From Haloferax prahovense DSM 18310 (GTDB lineage Archaea > Halobacteriota > Halobacteria > Halobacteriales > Haloferacaceae), in NCBI RefSeq assembly GCF_000336815.1, contig NZ_AOLG01000009.1:1-64000 (forward strand): a stretch of DNA of 64,000 nt, read 5' to 3'. Positions 52,056 to 59,756 of the stretch are shown here, in pieces. How positions within the stretch are numbered: position 1 is the stretch's first letter; every line of letters begins with the position of its first letter. The position numbers and the translations under genes were made by a program. The notes beneath the pieces are model-generated. The model had not been told where the DNA came from, did no database searches, and saw only the letters and a program-made list of their open reading frames with translations.

Positions 52056-52132
52056 TGCCGCCTTCCGAATTTGAACCTCACTCGCTCGCTCACTTTGTTC
52101 GCGTCGCTCGCTGGTTCAGAATCCGGGAGGCG
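52056..52132 (-). repeat. tRNA-Phe 3'-half mimic palindrome, copy 2 (77 nt)
   Basis: Plus-strand 52056-52077 (tgccgccttccgaatttgaac) repeats the 3' half of tRNA-Phe, discriminator included, with 2 mismatches. The core tcactcgctcgctcactttgttcgcgtcgctcgct follows, and ggttcagaatccgggaggcg is the inverted complement. In tRNA sense it begins 57 nt after the 3' end of tRNA-Phe 2. The tRNA-like total length is coincidental as no D or anticodon arm exists. Confidence 0.72.
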
Positions 52133-52188
52133 ACATTTTCACTGCTCACGACTCGGTTGCAACGCTCTCTCGGTAGTTCGCAGGAAAA

Positions 52189-52262
52189 TGCCGCCTCCCG
52201 GATTTGAACCGGGGACAGCTCGATCTTCAGTCGAGTGCTCTCCCAGTCTGAGCTAAGGCGGC
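52189..52262 (-). tRNA. tRNA-Phe(GAA), copy 2
   Basis: A 74-nt tRNA, identical in sequence to copy 1 at 50347-50420, with GAA anticodon and no encoded CCA. A TATA-like CTTTTTGATG (minus strand, about 52287-52296) lies about 30 bp upstream. The pair lies in direct orientation 1.77 kb apart and flanks DUF2270 and both csp genes. Confidence 0.97.
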
Positions 52263-52323
52263 TCGCACTCTTCCGAAGCCGGACCGCATCAAAAAGACTT
52301 TCGAATCGCCCGTCGGCGCTGGG

Positions 52324-52992
52324 TCAGCGGTGCCGGCCGCCCGTCGCGCTCGCCCGCGCCCGCTCCGTCCGCGACCGAATTCCCTTGAGCATCTTCCGCT
52401 CCATGGCGAACTGGACCGGCTCGACGACCAAGCGGTTCATCGCGCGCCCGCGGAGCGTCTCCGACCGGCCGCGGTATCTGATGATCAACCGCGTCGCGCC
52501 GGGAGCCACCTCGTGCAACGCGAACGTCCATACCGCCGCGCTCTCACCGGTCTCCCAGCCCGGCGCACTCAACACGAGCGTCCGCTCGGGTTCGACCAGC
52601 GCGACCCGGAACGACGGCGCGCCCGAGCCCGGCGGGCCGAGTCGTATCTCGTCGCCCACGTCGAGCCGCTGGTGTTGCGGGAGGATTTGGTCCGCGTTGT
52701 GAATCTGCAGGCCGAACAGGTTCTCCAATCGCTCGTAGCTGTAGAAGCCGCCGCGGTCCTGCCCTAACTGGACGAGCCACGGCCAGACCGCCCGCGCGGG
52801 GGCCGCAATCGTAATCGCCCGCGTCGAGGTGACGTCCGCGTCGCCGACGAAGTCGTCGCCGGGGAGCCAGCCCGTCGCCTCGTCGTCGGTGGTCCCCCAG
52901 CGCCTGTGCCACGGTCGAACCGCGAGGAGGTACGTCCCGACGACGCCGATTCCCGCGAGACCGAGTGCCCGGATGAGTCGTCTCGTGCCCAT
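52324..52992 (-). CDS. SRPBCC/START-like lipid-binding protein with N-terminal helix
   Basis: A 222-aa protein with a hydrophobic anchor (about residues 8-26: LGLAGIGVVGTYLLAV) and an SRPBCC domain (about 50-215). Key features are TRAITIAAPARAVWPWLVQLGQDRGGFYSYERLENLFGL and the closing helix RAMNRLVVEPVQFAMERKMLKGI. It probably binds a hydrophobic ligand. ATG 52992 is the first that gives the anchor helix. Confidence 0.85.
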   Translation of the reverse strand: MGTRRLIRALGLAGIGVVGTYLLAVRPWHRRWGTTDDEATGWLPGDDFVGDADVTSTRAITIAAPARAVWPWLVQLGQDRGGFYSYERLENLFGLQIHNADQILPQHQRLDVGDEIRLGPPGSGAPSFRVALVEPERTLVLSAPGWETGESAAVWTFALHEVAPGATRLIIRYRGRSETLRGRAMNRLVVEPVQFAMERKMLKGIRSRTERARASATGGRHR

Positions 52993-53036
52993 TGCCTTCA
53001 CCGTTCGTTCGCCCTTCGTGAGGGGGTGAGATAACC

Positions 53037-53435
53037 CTACCTCCGGGGTTCCGCGACCCACGCGACCGCGACCCAGAGCGCCCCACCCACGACCGCACCG
53101 AGGAGGTTCGCCCCCGCATCGGCGACGCCGAACGACCGGTACGGCAGCACCGCCTGCACGAGTTCGATACCCGTCCCGAACGCGGCGGCGACGACGACGG
53201 CTCCAACGACTTCTTTGCGTTCCCTGGCGCGCACCGCGGACGCGAAGACGAGCCCGAGACCAGCGTACCCGGCCGCGTGGACCCACTTATCGAGGCCGAC
53301 GAGTCCGAGCGGACCCATCGGTGCGAGACTCCCCGGCGGCGTCGGAACGATTGATGCCACGAGGACGACGAGCGCGTAGCCGAGCGCGACGGCCGCCCGC
53401 CGAGGGGTCTCACGGAGCCGCGCGACTGTGTTCAC
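53037..53435 (-). CDS. VanZ family membrane protein
   Basis: A 132-aa membrane protein with about four helices. DKWVHAAGYAGLGLVFA (about residues 49-65) and the ELVQAVLPYRSFGVADAGANLLGA motif (about 92-115) are the VanZ signature. The function in archaea is unknown; VanZ gives low-level teicoplanin resistance in bacteria. It lies 44 bp upstream of the SRPBCC gene on the same strand. Confidence 0.9.
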   Translation of the reverse strand: MNTVARLRETPRRAAVALGYALVVLVASIVPTPPGSLAPMGPLGLVGLDKWVHAAGYAGLGLVFASAVRARERKEVVGAVVVAAAFGTGIELVQAVLPYRSFGVADAGANLLGAVVGGALWVAVAWVAEPRR

Positions 53436-53542
53436 TACTCGGTTGTGGGTTCGTGTTGGGCTAAAAGGGTTCGCGTCCTCGTGGCTCTGAGCGCTATCAC
53501 ACAGAACTAAATGGTCCGTAGATCAACACTTCCGGGACGACT

Positions 53543-53749
53543 GTGTCACAGATGCTCCCCCGCTGGTTCACCTCCAAATCGTTCGCAGTACAGCTCATCA
53601 TCCTCGCGTTAGTCTTCGACCCGCTCGGGTTCGTCGGCGGCTACCTCCTCGCCCCGTCGCTGGGTGTCGAACCGCTCCTCGGTGGTGCGTACGGCCTCGT
53701 CGCCGCCAGCGTCCCGATGTCGCTTTTGGTGATGCAACGGAGCGCGTGA
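53543..53749 (+). CDS. Small haloarchaeal membrane protein
   Basis: A 68-aa protein with two hydrophobic segments (about residues 16-36 and 43-64). The start may be GTG 53543 (MSQMLPRWF) or ATG 53552. It is unlike anything I can name. The tRNA-Val-associated palindromes begin 3 bp after its stop. Confidence 0.65.
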   Translation: MSQMLPRWFTSKSFAVQLIILALVFDPLGFVGGYLLAPSLGVEPLLGGAYGLVAASVPMSLLVMQRSA

Positions 53750-53752
53750 GTC

Positions 53753-53816
53753 GGCTCGGGCGGATTCGAACCGGACCGAGACTCGCTGCGCTCGTCTCGT
53801 AGGGTTCAACCGCCCT
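53753..53816 (-). repeat. tRNA-Val 3'-half mimic palindrome, distal copy
   Basis: Plus-strand 53753-53772 (ggctcgggcggattcgaacc) is identical to the T-arm/acceptor 3' half of tRNA-Val. A stem CGAGAC/GTCTCG with loop tcgctgcgctc follows, and gggttcaaccgccc completes the inverted complement. It is the second of two copies beyond tRNA-Val. Confidence 0.7.
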
Positions 53817-53823
53817 CGCGGCA

Positions 53824-53854
53824 GAAAATCACGCTCGCTGCGCTCACGGATTTC
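53824..53854. repeat. Hairpin with CTCGCTGCGCTC loop
   Basis: Plus-strand aaatcacgctcgctgcgctcacggattt forms an imperfect stem (AAATC/GATTT with internal pairs) around ctcgctgcgctc. It lies between the two tRNA-Val mimic palindromes. Confidence 0.5.
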
Positions 53855-53855
53855 A

Positions 53856-53926
53856 TGGGCTCGGGCGGATTCGAACCTCGGTCGCAACTCTGCGAGTTGC
53901 TCCCTGATTCGAATCCTTGTCGCCCA
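53856..53926 (-). repeat. tRNA-Val 3'-half mimic palindrome, proximal copy
   Basis: Plus-strand 53856-53877 matches 53978-53999 of tRNA-Val exactly over 22 nt, including the discriminator position. An internal perfect stem GCAACTC/GAGTTGC follows, then gattcgaatccttgtcgccca as the inverted complement. Length is 71 nt. Confidence 0.75.
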
Positions 53927-53932
53927 CTCAGC

Positions 53933-53970
53933 CGACACAGACTCCTCGCTACGCTCGTCGTACTGTGTCG
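53933..53970. repeat. Perfect 8-bp hairpin with TCGCTACGCTCG loop by tRNA-Val
   Basis: CGACACAG and CTGTGTCG pair around a 22-nt loop containing tcgctacgctcg. It lies immediately downstream of tRNA-Val in transcription direction and is a plausible terminator. Confidence 0.6.
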
Positions 53971-53977
53971 TCAGAAG

Positions 53978-54051
53978 TGGGCTCGGGCGGATTCGAACCA
54001 CCGACCTCAGCCTTGTAAAGGCCGCGTCATAACCAACTAGACCACGAGCCC
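53978..54051 (-). tRNA. tRNA-Val(UAC)
   Basis: A 74-nt tRNA. Acceptor strands are GGGCTCG and CGAGCCC with discriminator A. The anticodon loop TTTACAA gives anticodon TAC. The T loop is TTCGAAT within GGTGG/CCGCC. No CCA is encoded. A TATA-like GTTATGAG (minus strand, about 54080-54087) is about 30 bp upstream. Confidence 0.97.
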
Positions 54052-54144
54052 TGCATCTCAATCGAACCGGTTCGCGCTCATAACGGTTTTCGTTTCGACC
54101 GGTCCCCGGAACCCTTAGACCCGCGGCGACCGTCACGTCCGGCA

Positions 54145-54642
54145 ATGACCTCCCGCGCGCGAACCGCGCTGCTCGTCGTCGCCGTCGTCGTCGCGGTCGC
54201 GAGCGTCGCGTACCTCACCAACCCCGCGGTCGTCCCCGGCTCGACCGACGACTACGAACGGACCACGCTCACCGTCGTCGACGACGAGACCGGAGAGACG
54301 CTGGCGACCGTGGACGCCCGCGTCGCCGACACCCGCGCCAAGCGCTTTACCGGCCTGAGCGACACCGAGTCGCTCGCCGAAAACGAGGGGATGTGGTTCG
54401 TCCACGACTCGTCTGGCACCTACGCCTACGTGATGCGCGACATGGACTTCCCGCTGGACATCGTCTTTGTCGCCGAAAACGGCACCATCACGCGCATCCA
54501 CCACGCCGAACTCGACCCCGAGGGAACGAGCGAGTCCGACCTCACCCGCTACCGCGGAACCGGGAAGTACGTCCTCGAACTCCCGTACGGGTACACGAAC
54601 GAGACCGGCATCGATGCGGGAGACCGGGTCGAAGCCGAGTAG
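54145..54642 (+). CDS. DUF192 family exported/anchored protein
   Basis: A 165-aa protein with an N-terminal helix (about residues 7-26, signal anchor) and a DUF192 domain: RVADTRAKRFTGLSDTESLAENEGMWFV (about 60-87) and MRDMDFPLDIVFVAENG (about 98-114), with the typical GMWFV and MPFPLD-like motifs. The family is of unknown function; the domain is usually periplasmic or extracellular. It is monocistronic. Confidence 0.92.
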   Translation: MTSRARTALLVVAVVVAVASVAYLTNPAVVPGSTDDYERTTLTVVDDETGETLATVDARVADTRAKRFTGLSDTESLAENEGMWFVHDSSGTYAYVMRDMDFPLDIVFVAENGTITRIHHAELDPEGTSESDLTRYRGTGKYVLELPYGYTNETGIDAGDRVEAE

Positions 54643-54682
54643 ATGCGAAACACCCGAAGGGCCGGCGACCGTTGATCCCACT

Positions 54683-54952
54683 ATGACAGCACACGTCGCG
54701 GCGCTCTCGGAACTCGAAGGCTGGCGCGCCGAGGGGTTCGCCGCACGAGTCCACTATCGCGGGGCGGACGACGCCTACAGCATCGAGTACTACGAACCGT
54801 CCGACTGCGTCCTCTACTGGAAGGTAAAAGGCGACGGCGAGGTCGCGGTTCCCGTCAGTCGCGACACGGTCCCAGACCCGCTTCGCGAGCGCGTCCGGCA
54901 GGACCTCGTCGAGGCGGGCATCGACCCCGACGTCGAAGACCGAGTGGTCTGA
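54683..54952 (+). CDS. Small haloarchaeal protein, unknown function
   Basis: An 89-aa acidic protein with alternating strands (EYYEPSDCVLYWKVKGDGEVAVPVSRDTV) and a C-terminal helix (LRERVRQDLVEAGIDPDVEDRVV). It lies 40 bp after the DUF192 gene on the same strand. It is conserved in appearance, but has no family I can name with confidence. Confidence 0.75.
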   Translation: MTAHVAALSELEGWRAEGFAARVHYRGADDAYSIEYYEPSDCVLYWKVKGDGEVAVPVSRDTVPDPLRERVRQDLVEAGIDPDVEDRVV

Positions 54953-55080
54953 GCGCCCTGGACGCACCCGACTCGGCCCCGCCGGTCGGAGTTGCAGTAC
55001 GTCACGAATGCTGATACGTAGTTGGTATGTATCTCACAATATCTGTATTTGTCCCGACGTGTTGTAGTTGAGAGGGTGTC

Positions 55081-55965
55081 ATGTCAACTCGACTCACGAG
55101 GAGAGGGGCGCTTCGCGGACTGGGTCTCGCCGCGCTTCCGGCGCTCGCGCCGGGTGTGTTGCAACTGAGAACCGGCGAGGAGGTGCTTTCGGGATGTGCG
55201 AGCGTCACCGAACCGGGTCGGTACTACCTCGATGGCAACCTCGACTGTCTGGAGGTTCTCGCCGACGACGTCCGAATCGACGGCCGGGGACACGCCGTCG
55301 TCGGCGAGACGACGATTTCGGGCAGTCGCGTCTCGATAGCCGACATCGTGCTGACGAAGGGCGGTCGAATCACCGATTCGAGCCGGGTGTCGATAGCGGA
55401 CTCGCAAGTCGTTGGCCATCCGGACGATTGGAGGCCACAGTTCGTCGTCGCGGACTCGTCACGCTGTGCGGTGACGAACACGAGCTTCTTCACGCCGAGC
55501 GTCAGGGGCGTGGTTCTCGACCGCGTAGTGCGAACCCGGTTCGAGTCGTGTACGCTCATCAGTCCGGTCGTGCTCACGCTCACGGATTCGCACCGAAACG
55601 AGTTCGTCGACTGTGAGTTCAGAACCGACACGCTTCAGGTCTCTCTGTATGGGAGCACGCAAAACAGCTTCCAACGAAACCTCGTCGACGGAGAGGGCCC
55701 CGGCTTCCGACTCCGCGACAGCCATCGAAACCGCTTCGTCGAAAACGAGGTCCGCATCATCATCGCCGGGTTCGAACTCGCTGGAAGCGACCGCAACGTA
55801 ATTCGTAAGAACGTCGTGACGACCGGCCTCCTTGCCCACGGCGTCACGCTGGACGACTCTCATCGCAACCGACTCGTCCAGAACGACCTCTGCGGCGTCA
55901 GCCAACAACCGGTCGTCGAATCCGGCGGCTCGACCGGGAATACGGTCCAGAACGCCTCGTGTTAA
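55081..55965 (+). CDS. Tat-exported NosD-like beta-helix protein
   Basis: A 294-aa protein with a twin-arginine signal (RRGALRGLGLAALPALAPG, Arg7-Arg8) and no lipobox cysteine right after it. The mature part is a right-handed parallel beta-helix of about 22-residue rungs, with the repeated DSHRN-x-F/L-V/E pattern (DSHRNEFVDCEF, DSHRNRFVENEV, DSHRNRLVQNDL, GSDRNVIRKNVV). Similar NosD/CASH repeats bind or cleave polysaccharide. Substrate is unknown. Cysteines at both ends of the helix may form disulfides. Confidence 0.85.
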   Translation: MSTRLTRRGALRGLGLAALPALAPGVLQLRTGEEVLSGCASVTEPGRYYLDGNLDCLEVLADDVRIDGRGHAVVGETTISGSRVSIADIVLTKGGRITDSSRVSIADSQVVGHPDDWRPQFVVADSSRCAVTNTSFFTPSVRGVVLDRVVRTRFESCTLISPVVLTLTDSHRNEFVDCEFRTDTLQVSLYGSTQNSFQRNLVDGEGPGFRLRDSHRNRFVENEVRIIIAGFELAGSDRNVIRKNVVTTGLLAHGVTLDDSHRNRLVQNDLCGVSQQPVVESGGSTGNTVQNASC

Positions 55966-56027
55966 TCTACCGGCGGGCCGCTCCCCCACCCGAGTACTTT
56001 ACTGCGAGCGCCCCCTGAACCGTTGTC

Positions 56028-57968
56028 GTGCCCCCTGATATCGACGACGACGACCCGTTCGAGGACCAACGAGCGCGGGTCGATAACCCGATGCGGCGGC
56101 TGTTCGCCGAGTACGGCCGCGAGAACACCTTCGAGTTCGTCGTGGGCGTCCTCGCGAGCGTCGCCGCCCGCGTGCTCGACCTCATGCCGCCGGTCATCCT
56201 CGGCCTCGCCATCGACGCCATCATCCGGCAGGACAAGTCCTTCGCGGCCGGTTTTCCCGTCCTCCCCGAGGCGTGGATAGCGCCGTACGTCCCCGCGACC
56301 AGAGACGGTCAGTTCTTCTTTGCCGTCGGCATCATCGTGTTCAGTTTCACCGCCGGCGCGCTGTTCCACTGGCTCCGAAACTGGGGCTGGAACGCCTACG
56401 CCCAGCAGATTCAACACGACGTCCGGACCGACACCTACGACCGGATGCAACTGCTCAACATGGACTTCTTCGCCGACAAGCAGACCGGCGAGATGATGTC
56501 CATCCTCTCGAACGACGTGAACCGGCTCGAACGGTTCCTCAACGACGGGATGAACTCGTTTTTCCGCCTCTCCGTGATGGTCGTCGCCATCGCGGTGGTT
56601 CTCATGTCGTACAACTGGCAGCTCGCCCTCGTCGCCCTGTTGCCGGTCCCGCTCATCGCGCTGTTCACGTGGAAGTTCGTCGATATCATCCAGCCGAAGT
56701 ACGCCGACGTGCGCTCGTCGGTCGGCAAACTCAACTCCCGGTTGGAGAACAACCTCGGCGGCATCCAAGTCATCAAGACGTTCAACGCCGAACCCCACGA
56801 GTCCGACCGCGTCGACGGCGTCTCGATGGACTACTTCGACGCCAACTGGGACGCCATCAACACCCGCATCAAGTTCTTCCCCGCGCTCCGAATCCTCGCG
56901 GGCATCGGCTTCACCCTCACCTTCGTCGTCGGCGGCCTGTGGGTCATCAACGGACAGGGTCCCGGTCCCTTCACCGGCGACCTCGCGGTCGGCGAGTTCG
57001 TCACTTTCATCCTGCTCACCCAGCAGTTCGTCTGGCCGCTCGCCCAGTTCGGGCAGATTATCAACATGTACCAGCGTGCCCACGCCTCCAGCGCCCGTAT
57101 CTTCGGCCTGATGGACGAGCCCGCGCGGCTGGCCGAACAGCCCGACGCGCCCGACCTCGCCGTCTCCGAAGGCCGCGTCGAGTACGACGACGTGACCTTC
57201 GGCTACGGCGACGGCGAGACCATCGTCGAGGACATATCCTTCGAGGTCGACGGCGGCGAGACGCTCGCGCTCGTCGGCCCCACGGGCGCCGGGAAATCGA
57301 CGATTCTCAAGCTCCTGATGCGCATGTACGACCCCGACGAGGGGCACGTCAACATCGACGGCCAAGACGTGCGCGACGTGACCATCTCCAGTCTCCGGGA
57401 GTCCATCGCCTACGTCAGCCAGGAGACGTTCCTGTTCTACGGGACCGTCCGCGACAACATCACCTACGGCACGTTCGACGCCGACGACGAGGCGGTCGTC
57501 GCGGCCGCGAAAGCCGCCGAGGCTCACGAGTTCATCTCGAACCTCCCCGAGGGGTACGACACCAAGGTCGGCGAGCGCGGCGTGAAGCTCTCCGGCGGCC
57601 AGCGCCAGCGCGTCTCCATCGCCCGCGCCATCCTGAAGGACCCGGACATCCTCGTCCTCGACGAGGCGACCTCGGACGTTGACACCGAGACGGAGATGCT
57701 CATCCAGCGCTCGCTGGACGAACTCACGGCCGACCGGACGACGTTCAGTATCGCCCACCGCCTGTCGACTATCAAGGACGCGGAGCAAATCGTCGTCCTC
57801 GAAGACGGGCGCATCGTCGAGCGCGGGGCGCACGACGACCTCCTATCCGAAGACGGTCTCTACGCCCATCTCTGGGGGGTTCAGGCGGGCGAAATCGACC
57901 AACTCCCCGACGAGTTCGTCGAGCGCGCCGCCCGCCGGCAGGCCGAGGTCGACGCCGGCGACGACTGA
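56028..57968 (+). CDS. ABC exporter, fused membrane and ATPase domains
   Basis: A 646-aa half-transporter of the MsbA/lipid-multidrug exporter type. Six membrane helices occupy about residues 40-340 (RNWGWNAYAQQIQHDVRTDTYDRMQ is the coupling helix region). The ATPase has Walker A GPTGAGKST at 417-425, signature LSGGQRQR at 521-528, Walker B ILVLDEATSDVD and the H-loop IAHRLST. It starts with GTG (56028). It forms homo- or heterodimers; the substrate is unknown. The creatininase-like gene follows 43 bp downstream. Confidence 0.94.
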   Translation: MPPDIDDDDPFEDQRARVDNPMRRLFAEYGRENTFEFVVGVLASVAARVLDLMPPVILGLAIDAIIRQDKSFAAGFPVLPEAWIAPYVPATRDGQFFFAVGIIVFSFTAGALFHWLRNWGWNAYAQQIQHDVRTDTYDRMQLLNMDFFADKQTGEMMSILSNDVNRLERFLNDGMNSFFRLSVMVVAIAVVLMSYNWQLALVALLPVPLIALFTWKFVDIIQPKYADVRSSVGKLNSRLENNLGGIQVIKTFNAEPHESDRVDGVSMDYFDANWDAINTRIKFFPALRILAGIGFTLTFVVGGLWVINGQGPGPFTGDLAVGEFVTFILLTQQFVWPLAQFGQIINMYQRAHASSARIFGLMDEPARLAEQPDAPDLAVSEGRVEYDDVTFGYGDGETIVEDISFEVDGGETLALVGPTGAGKSTILKLLMRMYDPDEGHVNIDGQDVRDVTISSLRESIAYVSQETFLFYGTVRDNITYGTFDADDEAVVAAAKAAEAHEFISNLPEGYDTKVGERGVKLSGGQRQRVSIARAILKDPDILVLDEATSDVDTETEMLIQRSLDELTADRTTFSIAHRLSTIKDAEQIVVLEDGRIVERGAHDDLLSEDGLYAHLWGVQAGEIDQLPDEFVERAARRQAEVDAGDD

Positions 57969-58011
57969 GGCTTCGCGTACCACTAAGGAGGGGGCAAACA
58001 CTTCTTTCGGC

Positions 58012-58734
58012 ATGCGACTCTCCGAAGCTACTTGGACCGAGGTCGCTGACCTCGACGGCGACCTCGCGCTCCTCCCGGTCGGAAGCACGGAACAGCACGG
58101 CCCGCACGCGCCGCTCGGCACCGACGCGCTCAACGCCGAATCGGTCGCCGAGGTCGGTGCCGACGCGTTCGACGGCGAGGTCGTCGTCGGCCCGACTATC
58201 CCGGTCGGCGTCGCCGAGGAACACCGCGCCTTCGACGGCACGCTCTGGGTCTCGCCGGACACCTTCCGCGCGTACGTCCGCGAGACTATCGAATCGCTCG
58301 CCCACCACGGCTTCGACCGCGTCGTCGTCGTCAACGGCCACGGCGGTAACATCGACGCGCTCGCGGAGCTCTGCCGGCGCGTCTCGCGGACGGGCGACGT
58401 CTACGCGGTCGCTTTCACGTGGTTCGACGCCGTCGGCGACCACTCCTCGGACATGGGCCACGGCGGCCCGCTAGAAACCGCCTTACTCCGCCACACGCAC
58501 CCCGAACTGGTCCGTGAGGACCGAATCGACGAGGCCCGCGATGGAGGTGCCGACCGCTGGGGCGAGTGGGTCTCGGGCGTCAACCTGGCCCACGACTCCG
58601 ACGAGTTCACCGACAACGGGGTCGTCGGCGACCCAGCCGAGGGCGACGCCGAACGCGGCGCGGAACTGGAATCGCTCGCGGCCGAGGCGCTCGCGTCGCT
58701 CCTCGACGCGGTCGAGCGCCGGCAACTCGACTGA
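58012..58734 (+). CDS. Creatininase family amidohydrolase (ArfB-like)
   Basis: A 240-aa metal-dependent amidohydrolase. Metal ligands are visible in LPVGSTEQHGPHAPLGTD (Glu27, His29, Asp38), VVVNGHGGN and a distal glutamate in GGPLETALL. Archaeal members include ArfB, which removes formate from the first intermediate of riboflavin and F420 synthesis; the genuine creatininase role is unlikely here. It starts 43 bp after the ABC exporter. The pterin/flavin-type genes NUDIX and MptD lie about 1.3 kb away. Confidence 0.86.
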   Translation: MRLSEATWTEVADLDGDLALLPVGSTEQHGPHAPLGTDALNAESVAEVGADAFDGEVVVGPTIPVGVAEEHRAFDGTLWVSPDTFRAYVRETIESLAHHGFDRVVVVNGHGGNIDALAELCRRVSRTGDVYAVAFTWFDAVGDHSSDMGHGGPLETALLRHTHPELVREDRIDEARDGGADRWGEWVSGVNLAHDSDEFTDNGVVGDPAEGDAERGAELESLAAEALASLLDAVERRQLD

Positions 58735-58765
58735 ACGGCCCGCGAACCGGCTGACGTTTGGCGGG

Positions 58766-59197
58766 TTACTCCCCGTCTTCTTCGTCCTCGTCGTCGGCCG
58801 CTGCCGCCTCCGCCGCGTCGGTGAGCGCGCCGCGGAGCTGCGGCATCGTGTTGGTGAGTTCCCCGACGAGTTCGTGGGCCTCCTCGACCATCTCGATGAG
58901 TTCTTCGAGCTCTTCGATGGCTTCTTCGAGGTCCTCGGGGTCGTCGAACGCCTCGGCGCGCTGGCCGATGACGTACCACTTCTTGGCCTGTCGGACGTGT
59001 TCGGCCGCACCCTCGACGTTGAGCGAGGAGCGAAGGCCGTTGAGGACGCCGAGGACGTTGTCGGCGTCGGCCTCCCACACGTCGTCCGGGTCGGGAAGCA
59101 CCGACCGGGCCTCGCCGAGGTGTTCCTCGACGTCGGTGCGCATCTCCGCCGCCGCCTCTCCGAACAGGTCGTCGTCGTCGAGCGTGCTTTGACTCAT
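58766..59197 (-). CDS. DUF5790 family protein
   Basis: A 143-aa acidic, mostly helical protein. MSQSTLDDDDLFGEAAAEMRTDVEEHL and DADNVLGVLNGLRSSLN are typical of haloarchaeal DUF5790 members. A coiled coil is likely over about residues 90-120 (EDLEEAIEELEELIEMVEEA). It has an acidic tail. The function is unknown. The ATG at 59195-59197 is preferred to one two codons earlier. Confidence 0.83.
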   Translation of the reverse strand: MSQSTLDDDDLFGEAAAEMRTDVEEHLGEARSVLPDPDDVWEADADNVLGVLNGLRSSLNVEGAAEHVRQAKKWYVIGQRAEAFDDPEDLEEAIEELEELIEMVEEAHELVGELTNTMPQLRGALTDAAEAAAADDEDEEDGE

Positions 59198-59285
59198 GCC
59201 CACACGTTCGGCGCGCGGGGGTTTAAAAACGACCCCGAAAGTGAAAGTGAAATCGAACGACTCCGCGCTCGTCGCGGGTGGATTC

Positions 59286-59756
59286 TCAGTCCACGTCGCC
59301 GAGGTAGACCGCGTCGTGTCCGTCGCCCATCTCGTCGGGGCCGACGTCCCGAAGTCGGTCGCCGAGCGGGCCGGGGAAGAACCGGACCTCGCCGAGTTCG
59401 TCGAGGGGGAGCCACCGCACGCCCACCTGAACCGAATCTCGCTCTGTCGGGTCGTCCGGGTCCTCGCTCACTCGTTCGCACCAGAAGAAGTGGTCCACTT
59501 GGTGGCCGTCGTCGCCTCTGTCGTCGTAGTGCGTCGAGGGAACGAAGTCCCTGACGAACGCGAGCGACCCGACGGCGACTTCGTAGCCTGTCTCCTCGTA
59601 CACTTCCCGGCGGACCGTCTCCGCGAGCGACTCACCGCGCTGTTGGCCGCCGCCGGGTGCGACGTACCAGTCCTCGCCGTCGGTACGGTACCGAATCGTG
59701 AGGAGTTCGCCGTCGCGGACGACGAGTCCGCGGGCGGCGCTTCGCGGCCGGCTCAT
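59286..59756 (-). CDS. NUDIX hydrolase
   Basis: A 156-aa pyrophosphohydrolase. The NUDIX box GGGQQRGESLAETVRREVYEETGYE (about residues 35-59) has the R-E-x2-E-E core; a preceding WYVAPGGGQ and following WLPLDEL are typical. The start overlaps the 3' end of mptD by 4 bp, so the two genes are translated together. That context suggests pterin or flavin metabolism, but the nucleotide substrate is unknown. Confidence 0.92.
   Translation of the reverse strand: MSRPRSAARGLVVRDGELLTIRYRTDGEDWYVAPGGGQQRGESLAETVRREVYEETGYEVAVGSLAFVRDFVPSTHYDDRGDDGHQVDHFFWCERVSEDPDDPTERDSVQVGVRWLPLDELGEVRFFPGPLGDRLRDVGPDEMGDGHDAVYLGDVD

Noticed and set aside
52056-52132. Possible third tRNA-Phe gene of 77 nt
   Set aside because: Length is tRNA-like but there is no anticodon loop; the middle is a TCGCT-rich hairpin core.
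53856-53926. Possible second tRNA-Val gene
   Set aside because: Only the T-arm and acceptor 3' strand are present; there is no D-arm, anticodon arm or matching 5' acceptor, so it is treated as a repeat.
55962-57833. A 623-codon minus-strand ORF opposite the ABC exporter
   Set aside because: Shadow of the exporter gene, whose Walker and signature motifs are complete.
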